A DNA stretch of 64,000 nt from Micromonospora humi. GTDB taxonomy: Bacteria > Actinomycetota > Actinomycetes > Mycobacteriales > Micromonosporaceae. The notes beneath the pieces were generated by a model, which saw only the letters and a list, made by a program, of their open reading frames with translations, was not told the origin of the DNA and made no database searches. The DNA lies in contig NZ_FMDM01000005.1 in the NCBI RefSeq assembly GCF_900090105.1, positions 124,001 to 188,000 on the forward strand. Reading direction: 5' to 3'. The position numbers and the translations under genes are program-made. This document shows, piece by piece, positions 18,401 to 26,071 of this stretch (its first letter is position 1; every line of letters starts with the position of its first letter).

Positions 18401-18682
18401 GTGTTCCTGGTCGGGGCCGAGGACGGGCTGTTGCCGCTGCGCTGGCCCGGCACCGAGCCGGACGAGGACGCGGTGGCCGAGGAGCGGCGGCTCTTCTTCG
18501 TCGGGCTGACCCGGGCGCAGGACCGGCTCTACGTCAGCCACACCGCTCGGCGGGCCCGGCACGGGACGGAACGGGAGACCCGCCCGACGCCGTTCCTCGA
18601 CGTGATCGACCCGGCCCTGTTCGACCGGCTCGGCACCGCCGAGCCACGCCGACCGCGCGATCACCAACTCCGCTTGATGTAG
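15497..18682 (+). CDS. EndoQ-like PHP endonuclease fused to a UvrD/PcrA superfamily 1 helicase
   Basis: A 1061-residue two-domain DNA repair protein. Residues 1 to about 430 match endonuclease Q: PHP metal motif DLHIHSKYSRA, GTGDFTHP, HIWTPWFSALGSKSGFD, TGLSSDPEMNWR, SNSDAHSP, EFFPEEGKYH and a zinc-ribbon CPECGKPLTVGV near residue 310. EndoQ cleaves DNA 5' of deaminated bases (uracil, hypoxanthine, xanthine) and abasic sites. A Pro/Lys/Ala-rich linker (about 430-505) leads to a complete helicase: Walker A GPGTGKTRTL near 535, FVDEYQDVD, GDPDQAIYSFRGAD, LNRNYRSS, TLHAAKGLEFPVV and FVGLTRAQDRLY. GTG 15497 has AGGA 6 nt upstream. Confidence 0.93.
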   Translation: MPPFSAAPPGGLPPYVADLHIHSKYSRACSRDLTLPNLGWWARRKGIAVLGTGDFTHPAWYDHLRETLHPAEPGLHRLSPEAERDIARRLPPRLASEAEADPVRFMLSVEISTIYKRDDRTRKVHHLIYLPDLDAVGRFNAALGRIGNLGSDGRPILGLDSRDLLEITLEASGDGYLVPAHIWTPWFSALGSKSGFDAIADCYADLAEHIFAVETGLSSDPEMNWRVGSLDRYQLVSNSDAHSPPALGREATVLTAPRDYFAIREALRTGDGLAGTVEFFPEEGKYHADGHRLCGVNWSPERTREAGGRCPECGKPLTVGVLSRVEALADRPAGHRPAHAREVAHLVPLAEILGELNRVGARSKKVAGKLNELVAALGPELEILTRTPVEEIGRVGGELLAEGIARLRRGEVRRVPGYDGEYGVITLFDPAELGASAGGGQDALFDVPVPVPAQRRPAEPAPKPKARRPAEARPEPKRKPPAPPLAPPPSPHEPFEPMLAGMEEVGTGLLDRLDAMQRVAASAPGGPLLIVAGPGTGKTRTLTHRIAYLCAELNVFPDQCLAITFTRRAAEELRHRLDGLLGPVAEDVTVGTFHALGLTVLRENAAAAGLPADFRIADDADRAAARAEAGDDDERYVALLRKRDLVDLDELLTLPVTLLKGDRKLVRDYRERWKWIFVDEYQDVDAVQYELLRLLSTPDGNLCAIGDPDQAIYSFRGADVGYFLRFSQDFTDARLVRLNRNYRSSAPILAAAVQAIAPSSLVRGRRLDPARLDPEAPLVGRYAATTVADEADFVARTVDELVGGLSHRSFDSGRIDGRATSLSFSDIAVLYRTDSQAAPIVDALARANIPVQKRSHDRLRDRPGVAAIARELRHAGLGGSLTARVREAGQVLAERFAVPTLDGSGAARPEDVRTAVDLLTPLARRCDDDLGSFLNQLATGAEVDALDPRAEAVTLLTLHAAKGLEFPVVFLVGAEDGLLPLRWPGTEPDEDAVAEERRLFFVGLTRAQDRLYVSHTARRARHGTERETRPTPFLDVIDPALFDRLGTAEPRRPRDHQLRLM

Positions 18683-18734
18683 AAGGAGGGGCCCCTTCTT
18701 AACGCCTCCGGTAGAGAAGGGGCCCCTTCTCACC
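18683..18734. repeat. 52-bp double-palindrome intergenic element, copy 1
   Basis: Begins directly after the stop codon of the EndoQ-UvrD gene. It contains AAGGAGGGGCCCCTTCTT, a linker starting AACGCCT, and the 18-bp palindrome GAGAAGGGGCCCCTTCTC. The last bases supply the TGA stop of the convergent prepilin peptidase gene. It can fold as one or two hairpins, so it may terminate transcription from both sides. A second copy lies at 33931-33983. Confidence 0.85.
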
Positions 18735-19434
18735 ACCGCGGCCAGGTGAGCACGGCGGCGAGCCAGGCGCCGGTGAGGATCGCCGGGCCGAACGGCAGCG
18801 GGGTGTCCCGGCGGATCCGGCCGGCGGCGAGCAACACGAGCACCAGCGTCCCGGCGAGCACGTGCGGGAGGAGCAGCCCGAGTCGGAGCGCCGGCCAGCC
18901 GAGCCAACCCAGCGGGAAACCGAGGGCGGCGGCGAGCTTCACGTCGCCGAAGCCGAGCCGGGCGCCCGGCAGCAGCGCGAGCAGCAGATATCCGACCAGG
19001 GACAGGCCGGCGCCGGACAGGGCGGTCGCCGCGCGGCCCGGTTCGCCGGTGACCAGGGCCGCGCCGACCAGGCCGAGCCCGCCGAGCGCCACCGCGCCGA
19101 CCAGCGGATCGGGCAGTCGCAGCGCGATCAGGTCGGTGACCGCGAGCACCAGGCCGGCCGTCGCGATCAGCAGGAGGACCGGCAGCGCGGGGTCGGCGCC
19201 GTGCGTGCCGGCCAGCCCGCCGAACACCACGGCTCCGGCCACGGCCATGCCGCCCCGGAACGTCGCCGGGCCGACCCCGGCACCAGCGCCGCCGGGAGAC
19301 AGGCCGAGGGCATCGCCGGACGGCACCGAGGCGCGGTGGCGAGGCCCGCCGACGAGGCGCCGGCCGAGCGGCACCGCGACCAGGCCGGCCAGCGCGCCGA
19401 GGAGCGCCGCCCCCGCCACCGACACCGTCGACAC
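18730..19434 (-). CDS. A24 family prepilin peptidase
   Basis: A 234-residue polytopic membrane protein with the two aspartates of the prepilin/TadV peptidase family: one in AVTDLIALRLPDPL and one in GFGDVKLAAALG (GxGD-type motif). It lacks the N-terminal methyltransferase domain of classical PilD, as usual in actinobacterial TadV-like peptidases. It would cleave leader peptides of Flp/type IV-like prepilins at the membrane; no pilin genes are seen here. GTG 19434 lacks a good Shine-Dalgarno, but TAGCGT lies 8 nt upstream. The final codons and stop lie within the 52-bp repeat. Confidence 0.82.
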   Translation of the reverse strand: MSTVSVAGAALLGALAGLVAVPLGRRLVGGPRHRASVPSGDALGLSPGGAGAGVGPATFRGGMAVAGAVVFGGLAGTHGADPALPVLLLIATAGLVLAVTDLIALRLPDPLVGAVALGGLGLVGAALVTGEPGRAATALSGAGLSLVGYLLLALLPGARLGFGDVKLAAALGFPLGWLGWPALRLGLLLPHVLAGTLVLVLLAAGRIRRDTPLPFGPAILTGAWLAAVLTWPRW

Positions 19435-19445
19435 GGGCCGGGACG

Positions 19446-20453
19446 CTACCGCCCGGCCGGTCCCCGGACCGCCCCGTTCCCGGCTGACGGCGCGGTCCGG
19501 CGCGGGCGTTCGGTGCTCACCACCACCGCCACGCCGGCCACGATCACCGCGCCGCCGAGCAGCACCTGCGCGGTGACCGGCTCGGCGACGAGCAGGGCGC
19601 CGAGCGCCACCGCGACCGCCGGGTTCACGTACGCGTAGGTGGAGACCAGGGAGATCGGCGCGTGGGCGAGCAACCAGACGTACGCGGTGAAGGCGACGAG
19701 TGAACCGGCCACCATCAGGTACGCCAGTGCCACCCAGGACCGTCCGGTCACCTCGGCGGGATCGAAGTGGCGCAGCTCGCCCCGGACGGCCGCGATCACG
19801 GTGAGCGCCACCGCGCCGGCCACCATCTCGTAGACGGTCGCCACGAACGGATCGGCCGGCATCCGGATCCGGCCGGACAGGTAGGACCCGACCGACCAGC
19901 TGACCGCGCCCGCGACGACGGTCAGCGCGCCGGCCAGCGGCACCCCGCCCACGCCGTCGCGGGGCAGCACGAGCAGGACGAGACCGACGAAGCCGAGCGC
20001 CACCCCGGCGAAGGTCCATGGCCGGGGCCGGTCCCCGCCCACGGTGCGGAGCACCACCACCAGGAGCGGAACGGTGGCGACCAGCAGCGCGGCGACGCCG
20101 GAGGGCACCGCGTCGCCGGGTGGGCCGGACTCGGCGACCACCACCAGCCCGTTGCCGCCGGCCAGCAGCAGCACGCCGACGAGCGCCGCCGAGCCGAGGC
20201 GTCGGGGCGGCACGCGCAGCGAACCGGGCCCGCGCCGCAGCCGCAGCACCAGCGCGAGCACCGCCGCGGCGGCGGCGAACCGCATCGCGGCGGAGGTGAG
20301 CGGCGGCAGGGACTCGACAGCGACCCGGATGCCCAGGTAGGTCGAGCCCCAGAACAGGTAGACCAGGGCCAGGGCGGTCCAGATCAGGGCGGTACGGGCC
20401 GGCGGCGCAGGGGATCCGGTGGCGTCCGTCGCACTCGTGGGGCGTGAGCTCAT
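19446..20453 (-). CDS. EamA/RhaT family (DMT superfamily) transporter
   Basis: A 335-residue membrane protein with about ten hydrophobic segments arranged as two EamA repeats. The typical start of repeat one is YLFWGSTYLGIRVAVESLPP, and conserved elements near the end of repeat two include PISLVSTYAYVNPAVAV. Such proteins export small metabolites or amino acids; specificity cannot be read. Followed closely by the prepilin peptidase gene on the same strand. The ATG is the first Met of the ORF. Confidence 0.87.
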   Translation of the reverse strand: MSSRPTSATDATGSPAPPARTALIWTALALVYLFWGSTYLGIRVAVESLPPLTSAAMRFAAAAAVLALVLRLRRGPGSLRVPPRRLGSAALVGVLLLAGGNGLVVVAESGPPGDAVPSGVAALLVATVPLLVVVLRTVGGDRPRPWTFAGVALGFVGLVLLVLPRDGVGGVPLAGALTVVAGAVSWSVGSYLSGRIRMPADPFVATVYEMVAGAVALTVIAAVRGELRHFDPAEVTGRSWVALAYLMVAGSLVAFTAYVWLLAHAPISLVSTYAYVNPAVAVALGALLVAEPVTAQVLLGGAVIVAGVAVVVSTERPRRTAPSAGNGAVRGPAGR

Positions 20454-20539
20454 CGGTGGACCACGCTACGGTGACCACGGCGTCGGCGTCGCCCCTTCGG
20501 TGGCCGGCCTCTCAGCACTGGCGTACCCAGGAGGCGTTC

Positions 20540-21388
20540 ATGTCGAACTTCGGACCACCGGGCGGCGGCGCACCCGAGCCGTGGGGAGCGCGCCGCCCGG
20601 ACGACGGCTACGCCCCCGACCCGCACCACGGCCCGGCGCCCGGCGGACCGCAGTACGGCGGGCCGCCGCAGCAGTACGGGCCGCCCCAGCAGTACGGGCC
20701 GGCGCCGGAGTGGACCGACGCCCCGCCGCAGCAGGGCTACCCGGCCGGACCCGGGTACGCGCCCGGACAACCGGCGTACGACGCCGGGCAGCCGCCCTAC
20801 CAGGCGGGGCCGCCCGGGTACGACGCCGGACAGCAGCAGTACCCGCCGTACGCCGGGGGTCAGCCGCCGTATGCGGGCGGTCCGCCGCCGTACCTCGCCG
20901 GGCCGGCGCCCTACGACGAGCCGACGCCACCGAAGCGGGGGCGGGGCCCGCTACTGGTGGTGGTGATCGTGCTGGCCGTGCTGCTGCTGGGTGGCGCCGG
21001 GGCATACTGGCTGCTCGGCCGGGACGAGGAGAGCCCTACGGCCGGGACGACGGCCGCCACCGCGCCGGCCGCGGACCCGACGGCGACGGCGCCGAGCGAG
21101 GCGGCGGAGGCGACGCCCACGGCGGCGGCCCCGGCCTCGTCCACCGACCCGCGTTTCGTCAAGGCGGGGCAGTGTGTGGCCAACCAGGGCGGCAGCGGCC
21201 AGCCGAAGTTGGTGATCGCCGACTGCGCGCCGAAGACGTACGAGGTGCTGCGCCGGGTCGACGGCGCGACCAGCGGCAAGAAGGATGCCGAGGCGAAGTG
21301 CGGCAAGGTGGCCGGCTACACCGACTGGTACTTCTTCGACAGCGAGCTGGACACGCTCGACTTCGTGCTCTGCCTGAAACGGCGGTGA
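20540..21388 (+). CDS. Membrane-anchored protein with Pro/Gly/Tyr-rich N-terminus and small extracytoplasmic domain
   Basis: A 282-residue protein. Residues 1-135 are low-complexity, with repeated PxQYGPP and GYDAGQ-like units. A single membrane helix (LLVVVIVLAVLLLGGAGAYWL) follows near 138-158, then an Ala/Thr/Pro stalk (165-200) and a compact extracytoplasmic domain with four cysteines (KAGQC, IADC, EAKC, VLC), probably two disulfides. This resembles the LppU/SCO3897-type domain of actinomycetes; that assignment is from memory and moderate. ATG 20540 follows AGGAGG. Function is unknown. Confidence 0.8.
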   Translation: MSNFGPPGGGAPEPWGARRPDDGYAPDPHHGPAPGGPQYGGPPQQYGPPQQYGPAPEWTDAPPQQGYPAGPGYAPGQPAYDAGQPPYQAGPPGYDAGQQQYPPYAGGQPPYAGGPPPYLAGPAPYDEPTPPKRGRGPLLVVVIVLAVLLLGGAGAYWLLGRDEESPTAGTTAATAPAADPTATAPSEAAEATPTAAAPASSTDPRFVKAGQCVANQGGSGQPKLVIADCAPKTYEVLRRVDGATSGKKDAEAKCGKVAGYTDWYFFDSELDTLDFVLCLKRR

Positions 21389-21400
21389 GACGTCGGTAGC

Positions 21401-21446
21401 CGAAACTAGGGCTGTCTAGCATCCACGCTAGACAGCCCTAGTTTCG
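21401..21446. repeat. 20-bp perfect inverted repeat with 6-nt loop (dyad 1)
   Basis: Arms 21401-21420 (CGAAACTAGGGCTGTCTAGC) and 21427-21446 are exact reverse complements around ATCCAC. It lies 12 bp after the upstream stop codon without a T-tract. Its inner core GTCTAGC-N6-GCTAGAC recurs at 21482-21503. Confidence 0.85.
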
Positions 21447-21481
21447 TCTCGACGCCGACACGCGGTAGCCACCTCTACGCA

Positions 21482-21503
21482 CGTCTAGCCTGGCCGCTAG
21501 ACG
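21482..21503. promoter_or_regulatory. Dyad 2, putative operator over the ATPase promoter
   Basis: CGTCTAGC (21482-21489) and GCTAGACG (21496-21503) flank a 6-bp spacer, sharing the GTCTAGC-N6-GCTAGAC core of dyad 1, 69 bp centre to centre. It covers the expected -35/spacer region of the leaderless promoter for the AAA ATPase. Confidence 0.6.
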
Positions 21504-21509
21504 AGCCGA

Positions 21510-21515
21510 TACTGT
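21510..21515 (+). promoter_or_regulatory. -10-like TACTGT, leaderless promoter of the AAA ATPase
   Basis: TACTGT is 7 nt before GTG 21523. The same TACTGT plus 7 nt plus GTG arrangement precedes nfeD at 53438. Confidence 0.55.
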
Positions 21516-21522
21516 GCGATTC

Positions 21523-22758
21523 GTGGATCCCGTCCGCAACCCGTACGCCCCCGGCGCCGGCCAGCGCCCGCCCGAACTCGCCGGGCGGGGGCGGGAGCTG
21601 GACGTCTTCGACGTGGTGCTGGAGCGCATCGCGCGCGGCCGGCCCGAACGCAGCCTGATGCTCACCGGGCTGCGCGGGGTGGGCAAGACGGTCCTGCTCA
21701 ACACGCTGCGCTCGGAGGCGATCAACCACCTCTGGGGCACCGGCAAGATCGAGGCCCGGCCGGACCAGTCGCTGCGCCGGCCGATCGCCGCCGCGTTGCA
21801 CATGGCGGTCCGGGAGCTGGCCCCGCGCCACCGCGCGCCGGACCGCATCGACGCCTTCCTCGGCGTGCTCAAGGCGTTCGCGCAGCGCTCCGCGCCGACC
21901 GGCCGGGGCGGCACGGCACCGAAGCTGCGGGACCGGTGGCAGCCCGGCATCGACGTGCCGGCCACCAGCGGCCGGGCCGACTCCGGCGACATCGAGATCG
22001 ACCTGGTCGAGCTGCTCAGCGACGCGGCGACGGTCGCCACCGACGTGGGCACCGGCATCGCCGTCTTCATCGACGAGATGCAGGACGTCGGCGCCGAGGA
22101 CGTCTCCGCGCTCTGCGCCGCGTGCCACGAGCTGTCCCAGCTCGGCGCGCCGCTGATCGTGGTCGGCGCCGGACTGCCGCACCTGCCGGCCGTGCTCAGC
22201 GCCGCCAAGTCGTACTCCGAGCGGCTCTACCGCTACCAGCGGATCGACCGGCTGGACCGGATCGCCGCCGACCAGGCGCTCTGCGCGCCGGCCGAGCGGG
22301 AGGAGGTCGAGTACGAGCAGAAGGCGCTCGACCTGCTCTACGAGAAGTCCGGCGGCTACCCCTACTTCGTCCAGGCGTACGGGAAGGCCACCTGGGACCA
22401 TGCGCCCCGCTCGCCGATCACGGCGGCGGACGTCCGGGTCGCCGCGCCGGAGGCGGAGGCGGAACTGGCGGTGGGCTTCTTCGGCTCCCGGTTCGAGCGG
22501 GCCACCCCCGCCGAACGCGAATACATGCGGGCCATGGCCACGTTGGCGCTGGTGGACGGCGAGGAGGGCGCGCGGGACGACATGGACGCCGCGGTGCCCA
22601 CCGCCGAGATCGCGCGGGCGCTCGGGCGCAAGCCGGCCAGCCTCTCCCCGGCCCGGGACGCGTTGATCAAGAAGGGCCTGATCTACTCCGGTGAGCGGGG
22701 GACGGTCGCGTTCACCGTGCCGCACTTCGGCCGCTACCTGCGTACCCAGCCGGCCTGA
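21523..22758 (+). CDS. AAA (AAA_16/ORC-like) ATPase
   Basis: A 411-residue ATP-binding protein. After a Pro-rich start it has the ORC/STAND-like pattern LAGRGRELDVFDVVL, Walker A GLRGVGKTVLL near residue 50, Walker B IAVFIDEMQD near 180, sensor-like GAPLIVVGAGLPHLP, and a C-terminal winged-helix region (IARALGRKPASLSPARDAL). It is probably a DNA-associated ATPase of unknown function, widespread as a single gene in actinomycetes. GTG 21523 is chosen from the TACTGT element 7 nt upstream; GTG 21514 would overlap that element. The double dyad upstream suggests dedicated repression. Confidence 0.82.
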   Translation: MDPVRNPYAPGAGQRPPELAGRGRELDVFDVVLERIARGRPERSLMLTGLRGVGKTVLLNTLRSEAINHLWGTGKIEARPDQSLRRPIAAALHMAVRELAPRHRAPDRIDAFLGVLKAFAQRSAPTGRGGTAPKLRDRWQPGIDVPATSGRADSGDIEIDLVELLSDAATVATDVGTGIAVFIDEMQDVGAEDVSALCAACHELSQLGAPLIVVGAGLPHLPAVLSAAKSYSERLYRYQRIDRLDRIAADQALCAPAEREEVEYEQKALDLLYEKSGGYPYFVQAYGKATWDHAPRSPITAADVRVAAPEAEAELAVGFFGSRFERATPAEREYMRAMATLALVDGEEGARDDMDAAVPTAEIARALGRKPASLSPARDALIKKGLIYSGERGTVAFTVPHFGRYLRTQPA

Positions 22759-22765
22759 GCGTCGG

Positions 22766-23311
22766 TCAGACCCGCGACCAGGGCGGCGGGAAGACCACCT
22801 CGCCGGCCGGGGGCGGCGGCTCCTCGCCGGTGGACGGCGGCAGCACCAGCGCCTGCCACGGCTCCCCCAGCCCGGACCAGGGGCTGGTCAGCCCCAACCG
22901 GTCCGCCGGCCCGAAGCCGAACCGCCGGTAGTACGCCGGGTCGCCCAGCACCACCACCAGCCGCTCGCCCAGCTCGGTGGCGGCGTCGAGCGCCGCCTGC
23001 ACCACTGCGGCGCCGTGCCCGACGCGCTGCCGGTGCGGGGCCACCGCCACCGGCCCGAGCACCAGCGCCGGCCAGCCGCCGCCGTCGGTGCGTACCCGCA
23101 CCCGGCTGAGCAGGGCGAAGCCGACCACCTCGCCGCCGTACTCGGCGACCATGGCCAGCTCGGGGATCCACGCGGCGCTGTGCCGCAACTCCTCGACCAG
23201 GCCCACCTCCGGTGGGGCGGCAACGTCGGGTCGGGCGAACGCGGCGGCGAGCACCCGGGCCACCGGTGCCTCGTCGGCCGGGTCCTCCGGGCGAAGTCGC
23301 AGCGTCGTCAC
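22766..23311 (-). CDS. GNAT family N-acetyltransferase
   Basis: A 181-residue GNAT acetyltransferase: acetyl-CoA-binding segment VLGPVAVAPHRQRVGHGAAVV with the Q/RxxGxG-type loop, then VVLGDPAYYRRFGF, the signature of the YhbS-like subgroup. The acceptor is unknown. GTG 23311 is preceded by TAAGGT 7 nt upstream and no Shine-Dalgarno, consistent with leaderless translation. It ends 7 bp from the convergent ATPase gene. Confidence 0.87.
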   Translation of the reverse strand: MTTLRLRPEDPADEAPVARVLAAAFARPDVAAPPEVGLVEELRHSAAWIPELAMVAEYGGEVVGFALLSRVRVRTDGGGWPALVLGPVAVAPHRQRVGHGAAVVQAALDAATELGERLVVVLGDPAYYRRFGFGPADRLGLTSPWSGLGEPWQALVLPPSTGEEPPPPAGEVVFPPPWSRV

Positions 23312-23318
23312 CCGCGCG

Positions 23319-23324
23319 ACCTTA
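23319..23324 (-). promoter_or_regulatory. -10-like TAAGGT for the GNAT gene
   Basis: TAAGGT on the minus strand ends 7 nt before GTG 23311. Confidence 0.5.
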
Positions 23325-23425
23325 CCGAACACGGCCGGTCCATCCGCGACGGTCGCTGAAATCGATACCGGACGGACGTCGATACCTTTCGTGTGTTGCA
23401 GGGGTGACAGGCCCGGGGACGGGGT

Positions 23426-23983
23426 ATGACTGGAAGCATGAAGCCCGTGCGCTCCCTCGCTCGAACCATGTTGAGCGGCATCTTCGTGGTCAGCGGTGCC
23501 CGCAACCTGCGCAACCCGGAACGGCTGGTGCCCGCCGCGAAGCCGGTCACCGACCGGGTCACCCCGCTGATCCAGAACCTGCACCCGCGCATCCCGACCG
23601 ACACCGAGACGCTGATCCGGGCCAACGCCGCGACGCAGTTGGTCGGCGGCCTGATGTTGGCCACCGGCCGGTTCAGCCGTCCGGCCGCGCTCGTGCTCGC
23701 CGCCACCCTGGTGCCGACGACCGCCGCCGGGCATCCCTTCTGGAACAACGACGACCCGGCCGCGCGCAACAACAACCAGATCCACTTCCTGAAGAACCTC
23801 GGCCTGCTCGGCGGGCTCCTCCTCGCCGCCGCCGACACCGAGGGCAGGCCGGGGATGCGCTGGCGCGCGGGCCACCGGATCGACCACTCCCGCCGGTCGG
23901 TCAAGCGCGCGGTCCGCACCGCCCGCCGGGAGGCGAAGATCGCCGTACGCTCCGCGGCGACCGCGCGCCGAATGCCCGGCTGA
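23426..23983 (+). CDS. DoxX family membrane protein
   Basis: A 185-residue protein of the DoxX/DoxD-like integral membrane family: MLSGIFVVSGARNLRNPE near the start, a central ATQLVGGLMLATGRFSRPAALVLAATLVPTT membrane pair in two stretches, then HPFWNNDDPAARNNNQIHFLKN, the characteristic DoxX signature, and a last membrane segment. A basic cytoplasmic tail follows. ATG 23426 is used (GGGACGGGG upstream); ATG 23438 is an alternative. Family members are linked to redox or membrane-integrity functions; no partner gene is adjacent. Confidence 0.83.
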   Translation: MTGSMKPVRSLARTMLSGIFVVSGARNLRNPERLVPAAKPVTDRVTPLIQNLHPRIPTDTETLIRANAATQLVGGLMLATGRFSRPAALVLAATLVPTTAAGHPFWNNDDPAARNNNQIHFLKNLGLLGGLLLAAADTEGRPGMRWRAGHRIDHSRRSVKRAVRTARREAKIAVRSAATARRMPG

Positions 23984-24189
23984 CCACCAACCTGCACGGC
24001 CCACCACCCCCCCGCAAGGCACCAATCACCTGAACCGTCCGAGACCCGTTAACGCGGCGGAAATGTCGCAAACACGTGTGGGATCGGACACGGTCGCGTA
24101 ACGCGGGAGGCAGCATCGTGAGGCGCCGTTCTAGGCTCCGTTCTGGACCTGGACGGGCACGACGACCTTGGTACGGGGGTGGCCACGCC

Positions 24190-25626
24190 ATGCCGACGAC
24201 AGTCGGTAGACGGACCAACCGCCTCGCCCCGACCCCCCGCGTCGTCCTCGGGGTCGACCAACGGATCGCGGTGCGCATCGGCATCGTGGCCGCCGTGTCG
24301 TACGCGGCCTGGCTCGCCGTCGGCGCCTTCGGCCGGCCGTACAACTTCTTCGACATGAAGATCTACCACGGCGCCGTGGTGTGGTGGGCGAGCGGCAACG
24401 AGCTGTACGACTTCGTCGCCCCCTCGACGACCCTCGGCTTCACCTACCCACCCTTCGCCGGCCTGGTCATGCTGCCCATGTCCTGGCTGCCGGTGGACGG
24501 TGCCGGCTTCGTCAACGCACTGGCCAGCATCGGCGCGCTCGCCGTGGTGCTGGCGGCGTTGCTGCGCCCGATCGTGGACCGGCTCGGCTGGTCGCTCTGG
24601 TTCACCGTCGGCATCGCCACCCCGCTCGCCGTGGCGATCGAGCCGTCCCGGGAGACGCTCGGTTACGGCCAGGTCAACCTGCTGCTCTTCGCGTTGATCA
24701 TGATGGACCTCGTCGGTCTGCGCTGGCGGGCCAAGCGCGGCACCCACCACGAGACCGCCGAGACGCCGCTGGCCCGCTTCCTCTACAGCGGCGCCTGGGC
24801 GGGGGTCGGCATCGGGCTCGCCACCGCCGTGAAGCTCACCCCGGCGCTGTTCGTGGGCTACCTGATGCTCACCCGGCAGTGGCGTGCCGCGTGGATCGCG
24901 GTCGCCACCGCGGCCGGCGTCACGCTCGCGACGTTCGGCGTGGTCGGCGCGGAGTCCCGCACCTACTTCACCGACGTGCTGTGGCAGACCGAGCGGGTCG
25001 GTGCTGCCGACATGACCGCCAACCAGTCCCTCGCCGGCCTGCTGGCCCGGCTCTACGACTCGATCGAGACGCCCGGGCTGCTCTGGCTCGCCTTCTCGGT
25101 GCTGGTGCTGGCGCTGGGCCTGTCCCGGGCGATCAGCGCCCGCGCCGACGGCGACGAGCTGACCGCGTTCACGCTGGTCGGGCTCACCGCCAACGTGATC
25201 AGCCCGATCTCCTGGTCGCACCACCTGGTCTGGGTGATCCCGGCGATCGTGGTGCTGGCCGACGCCGCGGTGCGCCGCCGCGACGCCAGTCGGGGCCTGC
25301 CGCTGCGCGGCGCCGTGTCGCCCGCGACGAACGGCGTGCCCACGTTGCGGCCGCCGATCTGGTATCCCACGCTGACCGGGTTCCGGCACGCGGCCGGCGC
25401 GCTGGGGCTCTATCTGCTGTTCCTGATCTCACCGATCTGGCCGTACGAGCACCAACTCCCCGAGGTGTCCCACTACCAGGACGGCCTGTTCGGCGCGCTG
25501 ATGGAGAACTCCCTGGCCATCGCGCTGATCGTGCTGGTCGCCGCGCTGCCCTGGCGGCCCGGCGCCGAACCGGCGTTCTATTCCGACCGGCTGGCCCGCA
25601 CCGCCCAGCTCGCCGGCCGCCGCTGA
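24190..25626 (+). CDS. GT87 family (GT-C) glycosyltransferase
   Basis: A 478-residue polytopic protein of the DUF2029/GT87 mannosyltransferase type. The first extracytoplasmic loop has the acidic motif FFDMKIYHGAV, followed by TYPPFAGLVMLP and many membrane helices; AVKLTPALFVGYLML and ISWSHHLVWVIPA are typical later blocks. Relatives such as PimE use polyprenyl-phosphate mannose to elongate phosphatidylinositol mannosides or glycans. ATG 24190 is chosen over upstream frame extension because the hydrophobic region begins shortly after. The 200 bp upstream holds no gene. Confidence 0.86.
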   Translation: MPTTVGRRTNRLAPTPRVVLGVDQRIAVRIGIVAAVSYAAWLAVGAFGRPYNFFDMKIYHGAVVWWASGNELYDFVAPSTTLGFTYPPFAGLVMLPMSWLPVDGAGFVNALASIGALAVVLAALLRPIVDRLGWSLWFTVGIATPLAVAIEPSRETLGYGQVNLLLFALIMMDLVGLRWRAKRGTHHETAETPLARFLYSGAWAGVGIGLATAVKLTPALFVGYLMLTRQWRAAWIAVATAAGVTLATFGVVGAESRTYFTDVLWQTERVGAADMTANQSLAGLLARLYDSIETPGLLWLAFSVLVLALGLSRAISARADGDELTAFTLVGLTANVISPISWSHHLVWVIPAIVVLADAAVRRRDASRGLPLRGAVSPATNGVPTLRPPIWYPTLTGFRHAAGALGLYLLFLISPIWPYEHQLPEVSHYQDGLFGALMENSLAIALIVLVAALPWRPGAEPAFYSDRLARTAQLAGRR

Positions 25627-25635
25627 GCGGCGGCC
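25615..25635. terminator. Inverted repeat between convergent genes
   Basis: GGCCGCCGCT and AGCGGCGGCC are perfect complements overlapping the GT87 stop codon. Probably a bidirectional terminator with moaE converging. Confidence 0.5.
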
Positions 25636-25639
25636 CCAC

Positions 25640-26071
25640 TCAGGGGCAGTTCACCCACTCCTCGGTGCCGTCGTCGAAGACCTGCCGCTTCCAGATCGGC
25701 AGCCGCGCCTTGACCTCGTCGACCAGCCGCGCGCAGGCCGCGAACCCCGCCGCCCGGTGCGCGGTGCTGACCGCCGCGACCAGCGCCACGTCGCCGATCT
25801 CCAGCGGGCCGATCCGGTGCGACACCGCCACCGCGTGGACCGCCGGGTCGGCGGCGATCTCGGCCGCGACCTCGCGCAGCACCGTCTCGGCGCTGGGGTG
25901 GCCCTCGTATTCCAGCCGGGTGACCGCCCGCCCGTGGTCGTGGTCGCGGACCACGCCCTGGAAGGAGACCACCGCGCCGGCCCGGCGGTCGGCGACCGCC
26001 GCCTCGTGCGCGGCCAGGTCGAGCGGCCGGTCGGTGACCGCGCCGAGCGCCACACGCGTTTCGATGGTCAT
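25640..26071 (-). CDS. moaE: Molybdopterin synthase catalytic subunit MoaE
   Basis: A 143-residue MoaE: GAVVSFQGVVRDHDHGR, LEYEGHPSAE, SHRIGPLEIGD and the active-site stretch LPIWKRQVFDDGTEEWV with conserved lysines. It forms a heterotetramer with MoaD and inserts the dithiolene sulfurs into cyclic pyranopterin monophosphate. The start overlaps the moeA stop by ATGA, so the two are co-translated. Confidence 0.95.
   Translation of the reverse strand: MTIETRVALGAVTDRPLDLAAHEAAVADRRAGAVVSFQGVVRDHDHGRAVTRLEYEGHPSAETVLREVAAEIAADPAVHAVAVSHRIGPLEIGDVALVAAVSTAHRAAGFAACARLVDEVKARLPIWKRQVFDDGTEEWVNCP

Noticed and set aside
15437..18907. Minus-strand open frame of 1156 residues opposite the EndoQ-UvrD gene
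   Set aside because: Translation is Arg/Gly/Val-rich low complexity with no domain; it is a high-GC shadow of a gene with full catalytic motifs on the other strand.
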